DNA from: Astatotilapia calliptera
Lineage: Eukaryota; Chordata; Actinopteri; Cichliformes; Cichlidae
Direction: 5' to 3'
DNA length: 64,000 nt
Assembly: GCF_900246225.1 (NCBI RefSeq)
Contig: NC_039323.1
Coordinates: 10,146,979 to 10,210,978, forward strand
Of the stretch, positions 51,401-61,669 are shown piece after piece. The notes beneath the pieces are model-generated. The model saw only the letters and a list, made by a program, of their open reading frames with translations, made no database searches and was not told the origin of the DNA. A program made the position numbers and the translations under genes. How positions within the stretch are numbered: position 1 is the stretch's first letter; every line of letters begins with the position of its first letter.

Positions 51401-52099
51401 TGGAGTTTCAGGTGATAGACGGCTCCTATCTGACCAGCCCACCCATCGTGGTCCACGTCTCCATCAGGACATCGGAAACGAATGCTCCGAGAGTCTCCTG
51501 GAACGTGGGTACGTTCGCGTCCATCTCTGTGGCGTGAAAAATGTCTCACGGCGTTTTACTCGTTGAGGTAACATGTGAACACGTGTGCCATCTCAGGTCT
51601 AGACCTGTTGGAGGGTCAGTCCCGACCAATCACCTGGGAGCAGCTGCAGATAGTCGACAGCGACAACATTGACGCCGTTTACCTGGTGGCCGTGGACGGA
51701 CCCGTGCACGGGCGGCTCAGTGTCAGAGGTGAGGGGTCAAAGGTCGGCGGGGTTGGGTTTAAGGTGGTAAATGCTCTATCGAACATCAGACAGTCAAAGT
51801 GAAGAAAAATCTTCTCCTCAGTTTTCTTTCTTTTCTTTCAGACTAATCAAGTTTTTCAGTTTTAGTTGCTACCAAAACTTTGATGTGCCACAAAATAGAA
51901 TCTATAGGTGAGACTCAAGAGTAAAAAAGTATATAGCCTATTTGAGTACTGAGTACGTGATCATAACATCCGATTTATGTTTGAAAATGAGATAATCAGA
52001 CAGACAGAAGTATAAAGTTTAGTCCAAAATTTGGTATTTGAAACAAAAGTAAATAAATATAAATAACATGATTAAAAAATAATACATCTAATAAAACGT

Positions 52100-52161
<62 letters not shown>

Positions 52162-55100
52162 GTGTGTGTGTGTGTAAGAAAAGGGTAAAGTACTTCCAGT
52201 GACAATATATGGTGTTACTTTACTTCATCTCTAAATGGCACAACAGGCTCAGCAGACAGAATAACATTAGAACAACAAACCTTTTGTATAAACAAGAATC
52301 ACTTTGACATAAACTGCAAGTTTGTGTCTGTGTCTCATGCATTTTTGGTTAAAACGTGCTTGTTATTCATTCACTGAAGTTACTCACACTGAGTCGATTA
52401 AAAGTAAGAGTAGTGATACTTTATAATAATAGTTTTACTCAAGCAAAAGTAAAAAGTACAGTAACCAAAAAGTCACTCAAGTAAATGTAACTGAATAAAT
52501 ATAATTAGTAGTTACTACCCACCTCTGGCTGTGACAAAATATTTTTTTAAACACCTTAAAATTTTAATTATATATATATTATGATAATTTTTTATTAAAA
52601 TTATATATATTTTTTTAATTACATCAAATAAAAAGTGTGTTAAAAAACTAATCAAGTTTCAAGGATTTATGTTCCATTTTAAAATTAATGATTTATTTAT
52701 TTGCGCTTAATTTACTTTTTATCTTCTCTATTTTGAGTTTAAATCTTGTTATATATAAATTATGATCCATGAGTATTTATGTTACGTCTGTTAGAAATCA
52801 TCATCAAGACCAACGATAAACACAGAACAGACAGAAAGTATAGAAGATGTCGTCGACGGGTTTCGGGAAGCCCCTCGGCAACACCGCCTTGCCTTGTCCC
52901 TCCGTCCTCGACTCCCTCGCTGGTATGCTGCTCGGTCGCCTGGGACTTCTGCAAACCGGCGTCTGGCCTTTTCCGCCCTTTTAGCTCCATGTGCTGCGCG
53001 TCCATCAGGGACTGCCGTGTGGCAGGGGAAGCATATGTCTCACGGTCCTGCATGTGTTTCCTAATCAGGTGTAAAATGGGGCCAGGGCCACTTCGCCAGG
53101 GGCCGCCGCTGCCCGCCTCTCCGTCCACTTCCGTCCCTTCCAGCCCGCCGCTCGGCGAGGTCGCCTCTTTGTCTGAACGGCATCGGGACGGAGCAGATTG
53201 GAGCGACTTCTGCCATTTCATGGCGGCGTGCACAGGGAGCAGATGCACTGTCCCCAAACAGGTTTTCATGCTACCAGCTCGGAGGGGGAGGAGGTGGCGG
53301 GCGCCCCGAGGGCTTCATGCGGGCGGGAGTTAACCTTTCATGTCTGCTTTTGTGCTCGCCTCATCTTCCGCTCGTTTGTGAGGTTTAATCAGTGATTCAA
53401 GCTGCAGTCCTCACCTGAGCTGCTGTGACATCGCGCCACCTTTTCAAATTAAGTCACAACATTTCTGCTCTTTTTTTTTTTCCATGTCCCTGAAAAAGTT
53501 TCATTTTTATTTCCTGAACATGATTTTTCATCAGCGTGCTGCCGTATCCACTGACTTACATCCATAAACAGGAATTAAAAAAGGTGGAGGCAAAAATAAT
53601 TTGGTATAATTACATCATCATTTTTGCCCCAGCTGTCAAAGTTCACAGAAATAAATGAAACCATGGAAACAAAAATAATGAATTTATGAATTCCAATAAA
53701 TGAATTATTACTAACATAAACACATTTAATCAGAAATGAATCTGATCGTCACTGCTGCAAAAAGAACAGGAGAGAAGATTTTAAATGATTAACCACTTTT
53801 ATATTTTTTTTTATTTATTCTTCAGCTCCTCTAAGTTTGTACCTTTTTTAAGATTTTGGTTTTGTCCTACTTTTTACTTTATTGATCGAGATGTGTGTTT
53901 TTGTTTTTATTGGTTGTTTAATTTTCAGCAGAGGAGCTTTCACTGTGTTTGGGACAAAAACCCATGTTGTGTAAGCTGATGCAGAAAATGATCCACAAAA
54001 ATTCTCCATCCAGCATGTGACATTCAGACCTCTGCTCGGAGGAAGCCTCCTACCACGTGTTCACACTCAGATTGGGCAGCAGTTTCCTCAGATTTACAGA
54101 TCGGGGTCACACAGAAGAGCTACAGTGAGGTCAGGCTGATGATTTCACAGCAGGCTGGAAAAAGAGCAGGGGTTAAACCTGCTCACTGTGCCTCTGTCAG
54201 GCTTCAAACCACAAACTTCACAACAGCGAGAACTCGTGCTTGCTTCGTCGACATGTCTGCATCCTCTATCAAAGCGCAGAAACCTGCAGAGGGAAGAACG
54301 TCTCTAACACGCAGCAAAATAAGTTTCAACAATAATGCTTGTTGAAACTTTGGTCCCACCAGGCAGCTTCCTCCTCCTCCTGCAGCACCTGCTCCTGCAT
54401 CATTTCATCCCGTCGGTTTGGGCTGAAGTTTGGCACCGCGTCCGTGCAGGAAGCTGCGGTGGAGCTGTGTCTCTGAGGACGCCGCTGACCCTCGGTGCTG
54501 CGACTGGAGGGTGGCGGCTGCAGCGTGGGGACGGGCTCGCTCCAACGCCTTCAGCCAAATGGATGGCTGCCTGTCCCTAACAAACACACACTCTCACACA
54601 CACATGTACACAGGCGTGGCGTTTCTCCCTTCGTGGGCCGGCTGCCCAACGCCACCTTTGGGCCCAATTACCAAGTTGTTTCCATCACTTGGACCGCGAG
54701 CCGGTTCCCCTCGGTAAAGTTGCTAATGAGGTTCGGGCTTGCGACCGCTCGTCTCTCAATCTGTCTGCTGACCTTGCCCTTCTGTCTCTCTGGCACTCGC
54801 AAGGAGACAGGAAGCCCCCGTCCTGGCAGCCGGGCAGCCGCCGGGAAGGACGCCATGTTGTAGCCCACCGGTTTTCGCAGCGCAGACCGACCCAGCGCCT
54901 CGCTGTGCCTCCAGGCGCCAACACAAACTTGTTATTTCCAAGTGACAATGGGAGGAAAGCAGCGCACGTGTTGGAGACGGTAATTGAATCAAAGTGCGAA
55001 GCTTTGGCTGGAAACCGGCCACTGACAACACGTGTCCTCCAGTAGGCCACGGTCACGTGACGCTGGGCCATCAGCATGTTGTAGAGCGCGAGGAGGGCCA

Positions 55101-58100
55101 GCCAGCGGCAGAGAGCTGGCAGATGGACGCGGCCGCCGTTTCATTAATGTAGGACACCGAAGTTTTTCATGTTCGGCTCGACGAGAGACAAACAGCATCC
55201 AGACGCTCGCCACACGTTCATCCCGAGTACGACACGATGCCCTCCTGACGCGTCACTCCGTGGAAACATTCAATCTGTTTCAGTTTATAAGTCAGCATGA
55301 ACATTTATTGTGAAACCTGGCTGCAGCGGGAAGATCCCATCAAAAAAAAAAAAAAAATCAATAATCAGTCTTTATGGAGGCTATTTAATCTTTAAAAAGA
55401 TGACTCTTGTGAAGACAATAAATAATAGCAATGTAACAATAAATGGTGAAGGGTCAGAAATATGTGCAGTGTTTAAAACAGAGTCTACAGCATCGTTCTG
55501 TTTTAGTTTTCTGAATTATAACTCAGGTTAAAGAGGGAGTGCTTTCATCTTTATTCAGTCCAAACAGTATTGCAAAAACTTCTTTCAGCATTAAAAAAAA
55601 TCCTGCCAGTAGTTCGTGAAGAGGCACAGAGGGCGAGTGACCTCGGTGCGTTTGTGCTGTCGCTGAGGTGAAGCCTTCAGCAGATGATTTTCTGTCTTTC
55701 TTTTGACTGATGTCGTCGTGAATCTGCCTCCAGCTGATTAACACAGTCGTCATCACAGTCAGAGTTTTGTTTAAATGTAGAAATGAGTTTTTGTCTCGTT
55801 AAATATAAGATCTGAACTCGACCCCAGTCAGACAGACAAGAGTCTGCAGTGAGCGTGAAGAATAAAGTTACTGACTGAAGTTTCTCCTCAGTGAGACTGA
55901 AGGTCCAGTTTGAGAGGATCACAGATCATTTATGATCAGGTAAAAACATCATTTTAGCTGCCAGTCAGATGCTTTGAGTGGCTGGAAGGAGGCCGCCGAC
56001 ATTTCAGTCTCTAATGTCTGAAATCTTGTCATCGCTCTGAACCTGCTGGCTGAAATCGAAGGTGCTTTGATCTGTCAGGCTTCTCAGAGGTGAGGATTTG
56101 AGGCTTTTTTATTTTAGAAAACGGACGTCTGACGCTGTGGGAACAGTGAGGACTCACTGTTGTTTAGTGGAAAAGAATTAAAGATCTTTCTCTTGTGACT
56201 CATGTGACTTTTGCGCGTTGTGTTTCCAGGCGGGAAGGCGTTTATGTTCCGCGTGCGGGACCTGAAGGAGGGCACAGTCGTCTACCACCACTCCGACAGC
56301 GACTCCACCCGCGACCACGTCGTCTTCCGCATCAGCGACGGTCGTCACAGCGTCCGCCACAAGTTCCCCATCAACATCCTCCCGAAGGACGACTCCCCGC
56401 CCTTCCTCATCAACAACGTGGCGGTGGAGGTGCAGGAGGGTGGGGCCGTGCGGCTCGAGGAGTTCATGCTGCTGGCCTCCGACCTCGACTCCAGCGACGA
56501 CTACATCCTTTATCAGATAGTCTCCGCCCCCCGGGCCGGGCACCTGGTCAGGAGGACATCCGCCCATGAGACAGGTGAGGGCGAGTATTTAGACGTAATA
56601 ATTAGAGAGGCAATGTGGGCGTGTCTAACGCTGGGACTCTCCCACCCAGAAGAATCAGCCAATCCAAACTCACTCTGATAGGTCAGCTGATTATCAGCTG
56701 ATACTGACCTCAATGACCAGAATCACCTCTGTGGTAAATAAATGTTTGTGATACTCGATTTCTGTTGAATTTAATGGTTTTGAAGAGTAAAGGTAAATGT
56801 TCACCACAGTCACATGACTAGGGGTCACACCACTGAGCTCCTGGGGGACGCTCAGCTTTACTCACTGAACCACAAACACATTCAGAAATAATCTACAAGG
56901 GGGTGAAAATGCTGATTTCTGGGTGAGAGGGCTCAGTCCTGCAGCTCTCTGCTGTAAACCATCATGTTCCTGCACTGCTGGTCTCTGAGCTCTTCTGTGC
57001 TCTCCCTGCAGGGTCACCGGTGGCCAGCTTCCTGCAGAGGGACCTGATCCAGGGTCAGATCTTCTACCAGCACTCGGGAGATGAGCAGTTTGAGGATGCC
57101 TTCGACTTCACGCTGTCTGACAGCCACCGGCCGCCCAACCTGTCGCAGACATACGTGAGTCGGCTCTGGTCTGAGAGAGTGACAAGTCTGAATGTCGCTT
57201 TGAGACCTCCTCTTCCTCTCACCTCTTCCTTCCTCTTCCTCCCCGTGTGCAGACGGTGGTGGTGCACGTGTTCCCGGTGGAGGACCAGGTGCCAGTCGAA
57301 GTTCCCGGCAGCGTCCGCTCGCTGACAGTGAAGGAGACGGAGGTGGTTTACATCACCCAGGCTCACCTTCACTTCACAGACCGAGAGCACCCAGATGCTG
57401 ACCTCACCTATGTCATTACACAGCCCTGCTTCAGCCCGCTACATCCTGGGTAAGGACCCGGCTGCCAGCTTAGCTTTGACAGAGGAGAAAGAGCAGACCC
57501 TGTGACTGAGAAACTAACTATCGTGTTTGTATTCGTTTTCAGCCTGATGGATGCAGGACGTCTGTTTTACACCGACAGCACCAACGCCATGAAGAAGGAC
57601 CACACAGCGCCCGTGCTGAAGTCCTTCACTCAGGTATGCAGCACCTGCTTGATTCTAATACATATGAAGGAGTCGCTGCTGGAGGGGAGAGTGGCGTGGC
57701 TGGCGAGGTTGGCATGGGTTGGGCTTTTGCAGGTTAAGATGTAAATTTCTTGTTTTCTCCTAGCATGCTGTGAACCACATGAAGGTGGCCTTCATGCCGC
57801 CGGTCGAGGACATTGGGCCCGAGTCGCTCTTCGTCCAGTTCGTCTTCTCAGTCAGCGATCACCACGGCGACACCGTCTCCGGCCTCATCTTCAACATCAC
57901 GGTTACCCCTGTCGATGACCAGGCGCCAGAGGTCAGAGGTCAAACAGGCGGAGCCTCTGGTTTGACCGTGCTGTGGACGTCGTGCTGAATCTCTCTGTGC
58001 TCCTCAGGCTTTCACCAACCTGCTTCGGGTGGAGGAGGGTGGCGCGGCCTTCGTGACGGAGGAGCACCTCTTGGTCCGGGACCGGGACAGTCGAGAGGAG

Positions 58101-60175
58101 GCGCTGAGGGTGGAGATTCGGAGCACGGCTCGTCACGGCCGGCTGGAGCTGCGGGGCCAAGCGCTGCAGCAGGGAGGCGGGTTTACCCTGCAGGAACTGA
58201 GAGGGCTGGGCATCAGGTGAGACCCGGGTCAGTTGGTTCTGGACGTGCCGTGGTGATCTGAGCTCAGCGATCACTCTGAGAGCTCTCTGGTTTTATCCGC
58301 TGCTTCAGCAGATGGGTGTGTTTTCACCAGTGATGTAACGCCGGAGGGTTTTTCTGATTTCAGAGGATTCGGTTTCAGAGGTTCCGAAGTTTTCAGGTGA
58401 TCATGAAGCCGCTCACCGCGCTGTGGTCGACTGTTTGCAGTCAGTCTTGGTTTCTTAGAGCAGAAAGCACGGAGCGGATTTAGTGCCAGCTTTTCTACTC
58501 CTCACTTCCTGTCATGTACCTCCTGCTCGAGTGGTGGGCGTTCACATTAAACATGTTTCTAATAACGAGCTCAGAGTGTGCAGGTAGGTCACCTTTAAAG
58601 TGTTTCACCTGCACCTCTGTTTTAAACGTCCACTGAACGTTTAGTTAAACCAATTATTGTTCCTGTTTTGCAAAACTGTTTTGTTGCTTTTGCTCGTCTC
58701 ACATTCATTTGTAGGTGATGTATGATTTCTTGTTCCAGCACACACGTCAGATAGAAACGCTGCAGTTTGTTCCTGTGAGTGATGCTGCTGTTTTTGCTGT
58801 TGTCGTGTTCTTCTGAAACCTCGCCCTGCAAAGAGCGCCAGTCACGTAAAATCCAACCAGCCGGTGGCTGTAACCGTGTGGTGTTCAGGGACCCCGGGTC
58901 ACTCACCAGCCAGCAGTTTGTGTTCTTAAAGTTCACGAAAATCAGAAAGTTTCTTCTTTTTTTGAATGTTTAAGGCATCCAACATTTTTTTCCAGTTGTC
59001 CTTAGGTGACTATGAGTATTTCTGTAATTAGCAGCTGTAATCTTTCTATTTTACTATATTTATACTCGGAAGCCAGGTTCTTGTTTTAGCTGAAACCCAC
59101 ATCAGGCTTCATGTTTTATATATTAAGAATTTCTTTGTTAATGCGATGATTAGAGGCAGACTCTGTCAACACGTGACTTTGACTCGTCGACTCATCGTTT
59201 TCTTTTGTACATTTAATAACATTTTTATTCTGCAATTATTTTGTGCCAGTTTATTTTATGACATTAATGTTTGATTTTATTGTATTTATTAAGATTCAAG
59301 TTTTTTTTTTGAGTTTTACTTTGTGTAATTATTCAGATTAAATTAGACTCAGTATTGTGCTTGACCTTTACCCCTGGCTTACCGCTGTTGGAAAGTTCAC
59401 AAGAGGTTCAGTAGTCTCCATTTAAAAAGCAGAAAATCTGGGCTCTAAACATCATCAGTGTTTGTAGAAGCTGCTGATGTCACCGATGTTTGACTAAGGA
59501 GCTGGTCACAGGTCAGCGTGACGGCGTCTCTGTGTTTCAGGTACATCCACGATGACTCTGAGACCACTGAGGATGTCGTTGGTCTCAAGGTGTCGGACGG
59601 TCTGAACTCTGTGGACGTCGTCCTGCACGTTCAGGTGAATCTACTGAATAAAGGTGTCACCTGCTGAGCACTCAAAGGTTTCTACTGACATGTAACAAGT
59701 GAAGAAGAAGCTGATTATAAAAGTTCAGGTGCTACTGTGGGCGGGATGCTTAGACACTAGCAGAAATCGAAACGGGATAACTTCAGTTAAAAAATCACAG
59801 ATTAAGACAGGGAGACAAAGAGACACCCGAGTGTTTAACTAGCGACAGTCTGTCTCAGTGGACAGTTTATGGATAAAAGCAAGGTGACACACAGCAACCT
59901 AAATCAGAAGAGGTCAGCGTGTTAGGGCATGACCACCTTTTATAGCAATCAGCTCAGTGCTTACAGGTGTTGCTTAACACCTGTAAACATTGAGTCCTGC
60001 CCACACAAAACCAGGGGGCAATGCAGAGGAGGAGCAAGCAGAGTGGGAGGGGTCAGCAGATGTGACTGACATTGATGTTGGTGAATGTTTGCTTTCTAGA
60101 GTTTCCTATTTCAGTGAACTGTGAGGAGTTTTCACTGGTTGTAGTTCAAACGCGGAGAGAAACCAGAGCGATGAC

Positions 60176-60206
<31 letters not shown>

Positions 60207-60940
60207 GACCAAACACAGCCGGGACTTTTAGCTGGTTAATAAAAACGAAATGTAACCCACCCCCCCCGTCCTCAGGTGCTGCCGATGAACGACGAGCCTC
60301 CTCAGCTGGGCGCCCGTCTGCAAGGGGGGCTGAGCTGCGAGGAAGGGGGGCGTGTCCAGGTGACGGTGGACTACCTGTCGGCCACCGACCGGGACAGCGA
60401 CGATTCCGCGCTGACCTACATGCTCGCCCGGAGACCGAGCAGGGGAGAGCTGCAGCGAGCCGGCGTGACTGTGGACAAGTTCTCCCAGCAAGACGTCCTG
60501 CAGGGTCACATCTACTATGCCCACACAGGTGAGCAGGCCAGGCTGCGTTCACGGCACGTAGGAAAAATGTGTGTTCCTTCCGCAGGAAGGGAACCAGCCT
60601 TGGCTGAACTCTGGAAAAAGTTTGAATGGGTTATGAAGTAGGTTTGAAAGCAGAAACTAACCCGTGGTGCATTCATAAATGAAATACAATGAAACGAAAG
60701 CAGTTCTTTAGAAACATTTGTTGTGGACATGCTGTTCTGTTTAAGGCGGGGAGATCGGACCTGAGCCGGTGTTCGACACGGTCACCCTCATCATCTCCGA
60801 CAGTGAGGCCAGAGGGCCGGACAGCTGCTGCCACGGGGAGGCCCCGCCCCCTCCTGTTCCTCTCCATGGTACACTTCCTGTTTACGATCTGAACATCACA
60901 GTTCTTCCTGTCAACGATAAAGTCCCTGCTGTCACTCTGG
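48242..60940 (+). CDS. frem1: FRAS1-related extracellular matrix protein 1, 5' part (16 exons, 3'-truncated by window)
   Basis: Frem1 is a secreted basement-membrane protein of the Fraser complex with Fras1 and Frem2, linking epithelium to underlying matrix. Sixteen exons with GT/AG borders join in one frame: 1,010 codons plus one base, nearly half of the roughly 2,180 residues usual for the family. The start at 48242 has a good context (cagcATGG) and opens a hydrophobic signal peptide (residues 1 to about 17). An N-terminal domain follows, with family motifs such as CKVEVVMNEP, VKYVHDGSPLLDED and LKYQHLSPPSP. CSPG repeats then run at about 270-365, 404-500, 515-620, 630-755, 765-860 and 870-1005. 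The diagnostic strings FILEVDQFIL, EGQSRPITWEQ and FRISDGRHSVRHKFPIN favour FREM1 over FREM2 and FRAS1. N-glycosylation sequons include NGS, NVT, NSS, NLS and NIT. The Calx-beta and C-type lectin domains lie outside the window. Fish can carry frem1a and frem1b; I cannot tell which this is. Confidence 0.95.
48538..48632 (+). CDS. frem1: frem1 coding exon 2
   Basis: Encodes residues 74-104 and two bases of Arg105 (VFDCSFLEDEVKYVHDG, then SPLLDEDVVMLRVYR). The acceptor is tctgcag|gtg and the donor is ag|gtcagt. The preceding intron is only 77 bases. The Cys and the YVHDG motif are conserved in FREM1 proteins. Confidence 0.93.
49282..49541 (+). CDS. frem1: frem1 coding exon 3
   Basis: Completes Arg105 and encodes residues 106-191 plus one base of Gly192 (FTSSDTQVETVILRVRV at the start, an NGS sequon near SNAINGS). 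The acceptor gtgtggag|g has a poor pyrimidine tract but restores the frame and the family sequence exactly. The donor is aagg|gtacca, also away from consensus. Confidence 0.88.
49846..50042 (+). CDS. frem1: frem1 coding exon 4
   Basis: Completes Gly192 and encodes residues 193-257. It carries Cys residues (TLCPGNSPC, KTSCHEF) and the strongly conserved LKYQHLSPPSPEIDYVP motif. The acceptor is ctgatag|gt and the donor is gag|gtacag, phase 0. Confidence 0.93.
50399..50722 (+). CDS. frem1: frem1 coding exon 5: first CSPG repeat
   Basis: Encodes residues 258-365, phase 0 at both ends. It contains AVWLPVLIHGAM and FMASFILEVDQFILTPLTT and opens the first CSPG repeat (THLDDHTKPIRSFTWLDL). It also has an NVT sequon and an NSS sequon followed by a basic stretch (RGRRR). 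The acceptor is a clean cctcctcccacag|tca. Confidence 0.95.
51400..51508 (+). CDS. frem1: frem1 coding exon 6: end of CSPG repeat 1
   Basis: Encodes residues 366-401 and one base of Gly402 (VEFQVIDGSYLTSPPIVVHV, then SIRTSETNAPRVSWNV). The acceptor is atgcttag|gtg and the donor g|gtacgt. The IRT..TNAPRVSWN linker is a FREM1 hallmark. Confidence 0.93.
51597..51728 (+). CDS. frem1: frem1 coding exon 7: CSPG repeat 2, first half
   Basis: Completes Gly402 and encodes residues 403-445 plus one base. It contains LDLLEGQSRPITWEQLQIVD and an acidic DSDNIDA loop typical of CSPG repeats. The donor g|gtgagg opens the largest internal intron (about 4.5 kb). Confidence 0.93.
52103..52175 (+). repeat. GT microsatellite in frem1 intron 7
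   Basis: About 36 gt units with one gc interruption, within an AT-rich part of the intron. Confidence 0.85.
52760..53221 (-). other. Antisense open reading frame in frem1 intron 7 (unrecognised, possibly a nested gene)
   Basis: Read on the minus strand from the ATG at 53221, this frame gives 153 residues. The frame also stays open upstream to another ATG at 53269. The 53221 start sits in a near-ideal context (gccgccATGa). The product is polar, with a stretch like a folded segment (HLIRKHMQDRETYASPATRQ). It ends with three Arg followed by a hydrophobic run (LLYFLSVLCLSLVLMMIS) and a short polar tail, the layout of a tail-anchored membrane protein. AATAAA-like motifs follow the stop by about 60 bases on that strand. 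I recognise no family. The segment is GC-rich, and the plus strand also stays open for 184 codons, so chance openness is a serious alternative. Confidence 0.3.
54380..55150. other. GC-rich, CpG-containing island in frem1 intron 7 (candidate regulatory element)
   Basis: Several overlapping frames stay open on both strands here, which is expected of GC-rich DNA, and none looks like a protein. The sequence is complex and non-repetitive with many CpGs. It contains short homeobox-like motifs (taattga, ttaatgt) and CACGTG cores near 54965 and 55053. An intronic enhancer or internal promoter would fit; this is inference. Confidence 0.3.
56230..56574 (+). CDS. frem1: frem1 coding exon 8: CSPG repeats 2 (end) and 3 (start)
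   Basis: Completes Gly446, then encodes residues 447-560 plus one base. The repeat motifs VVYHHSDSDSTRDHVVFRI and GRHSVRHKFPINILPKDD close CSPG 2. VAVEVQEGGAVRLEEFML with DLDSSDDYILY opens CSPG 3. At 345 bases this is the longest exon here. The acceptor is gtttccag|gc. Confidence 0.95.
57012..57154 (+). CDS. frem1: frem1 coding exon 9: end of CSPG repeat 3
   Basis: Completes Gly561 and encodes residues 562-608 (FLQRDLIQGQIFYQHSGDEQ, then FEDAFDFTLSDSHRPPNLSQTY). The acceptor is ccctgcag|gg and the donor tac|gtgagt, phase 0. It contains an NLS sequon. Confidence 0.94.
57253..57449 (+). CDS. frem1: frem1 coding exon 10: CSPG repeat 4, first half
   Basis: Encodes residues 609-673 and two bases of Gly674. 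The linker TVVVHVFPVEDQVP is followed by LTVKETEVVYITQAHLHFTD, which starts CSPG 4. The acceptor is gtgtgcag|acg and the donor gg|gtaagg. Confidence 0.94.
57543..57633 (+). CDS. frem1: frem1 coding exon 11: CSPG repeat 4, middle
   Basis: Completes Gly674 and encodes residues 675-704 (LMDAGRLFYTDSTNAMKKDH, then TAPVLKSFTQ). It is a 91-base exon with acceptor cgttttcag|c and donor cag|gtatgc, phase 0. Confidence 0.92.
57764..57931 (+). CDS. frem1: frem1 coding exon 12: end of CSPG repeat 4
   Basis: Encodes residues 705-760 (HAVNHMKVAFMPPVEDIGPE, then FSVSDHHGDTVSGLIFNITV and PVDDQAPE). It is 168 bases, phase 0 at both ends, with acceptor ttctcctag|cat and a weaker donor gag|gtcaga. It has an NIT sequon. 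Confidence 0.94.
58008..58216 (+). CDS. frem1: frem1 coding exon 13: CSPG repeat 5, first half
   Basis: Encodes residues 761-829 and two bases of Arg830 (LRVEEGGAAFVTEEHLLVRD, RHGRLELRG, GGGFTLQELRGLGIR). The acceptor is gctcctcag|gct and the donor ag|gtgaga. The preceding intron is only 76 bases. Confidence 0.94.
59541..59634 (+). CDS. frem1: frem1 coding exon 14: end of CSPG repeat 5
   Basis: Completes Arg830 and encodes residues 831-861 (YIHDDSETTEDVVGLKVSDG, then LNSVDVVLHVQ). The YxHDDSE motif is the standard closing strand of a CSPG repeat. The acceptor is tgtttcag|gta and the donor cag|gtgaat, phase 0. Confidence 0.94.
60276..60528 (+). CDS. frem1: frem1 coding exon 15: CSPG repeat 6, first part
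   Basis: Encodes residues 862-945 and one base of Gly946 (VLPMNDEPPQLG, VDYLSATDRDSDDSALTYML, RAGVTVDKFSQQDVLQGHIY). The polypyrimidine tract is mostly C (cccccccgtcctcag), and a short GT microsatellite lies about 76 bases before the exon. The donor is g|gtgagc. Confidence 0.94.
60746..60940 (+). CDS. frem1: frem1 coding exon 16: end of CSPG repeat 6 (last exon in window)
   Basis: Completes Gly946 and encodes residues 947-1010 plus one base. It includes PVFDTVTLIISDSEA, a Cys pair (DSCCHGEA) that is also paired in the family, and PVYDLNITVLPVNDKVPAVTL. The acceptor is ctgtttaag|gc and the donor g|gtaaga. No continuation (CSPG 7) is visible in the remaining 3 kb, so the next intron runs past the window edge. 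Confidence 0.92.
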
Positions 60941-61609
60941 GTAAGATTCACCAAATTCACAAAAACCACGTGTACAGTTTACACAACAGCCTCATTCACG
61001 ATGTCACGCGGACGCACCTGTTGGATCTGTGTGAGTGAACCAATCAGAGAGAAGCCCTTAACTTTCCTCTGTAACAGCACCAGAGCCACAAAAAAACTCA
61101 AACTGTTATCAAACTACTTTATTGCAAACAGGAAACAGGTTTGTGGTTATTTAAACTGCAGAAATAAAGAAATGTCAAAAATAACAAAAACCATTAAAAA
61201 ACTGTGCTGATGTTCGCTCACTGATCTCCTTCAGGATTGGCCAGATTTTAGTGAAGCTGACACACGGCGTTCACACAATGTCCTTTCAATGTTGTGTTTG
61301 CGTTTACATCTGTGAACTGTAGGGAAGTGTGTGCTTTCATTCCCACTGAAAGGCTCCGTGTGTGCGTGTGCGCATGTGTGTGCTTAATCCTCTCTAACCA
61401 ACAACACACCGTTACCTATCAGTCCAACACACACTCTGTAATGGGAGGGGCAAGGGGGGCTAACATCTCTCACACACACATACACCGTCTCCCAGTCTTC
61501 CCAGTGTGTGTCCCAGTGGTCACTGGTCTCCATTGATAACCATGGAGCTCTTCAATCCCTGTTTTTGGCTGTGAGCAGTGAGAATGATCATCCTCTCAGG
61601 AGAGAGAGC

Positions 61610-61611
<2 letters not shown>

Positions 61612-61668
<57 letters not shown>
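61612..61668 (+). repeat. GT microsatellite in the last visible frem1 intron
   Basis: About 28 uninterrupted gt units. A second run of similar length lies at 62911-62970, and shorter ones at 63076-63092 and 63290-63308. Confidence 0.85.

Positions 61669-61669
<1 letters not shown>

Larger units (their letters stand above)
51729..56229. other. frem1 intron 7, composition and contents
   Basis: This 4.5-kb intron is mostly AT-rich. It holds a GT microsatellite (52103-52175), a degenerate repeat ending in an acccacctctgg terminus near 52528, and two GC-rich islands (about 52850-53340 and 54380-55150). The islands stand out sharply from their surroundings. The parts at 53340-54380 and 55260-56229 show nothing I can name. 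Confidence 0.6.

Noticed and set aside
51860..52530. A complete DNA transposon in frem1 intron 7
   Set aside because: A hAT-like right end (acccacctctgg) is visible at 52519-52530, but I found no matching left end or target duplication.
54685..55077. 130-codon minus-strand and 118-codon plus-strand frames in the second GC island
   Set aside because: Several overlapping frames are open on both strands because stops are rare in GC-rich DNA. None has a protein-like pattern, so I treat the island as possible regulatory DNA.
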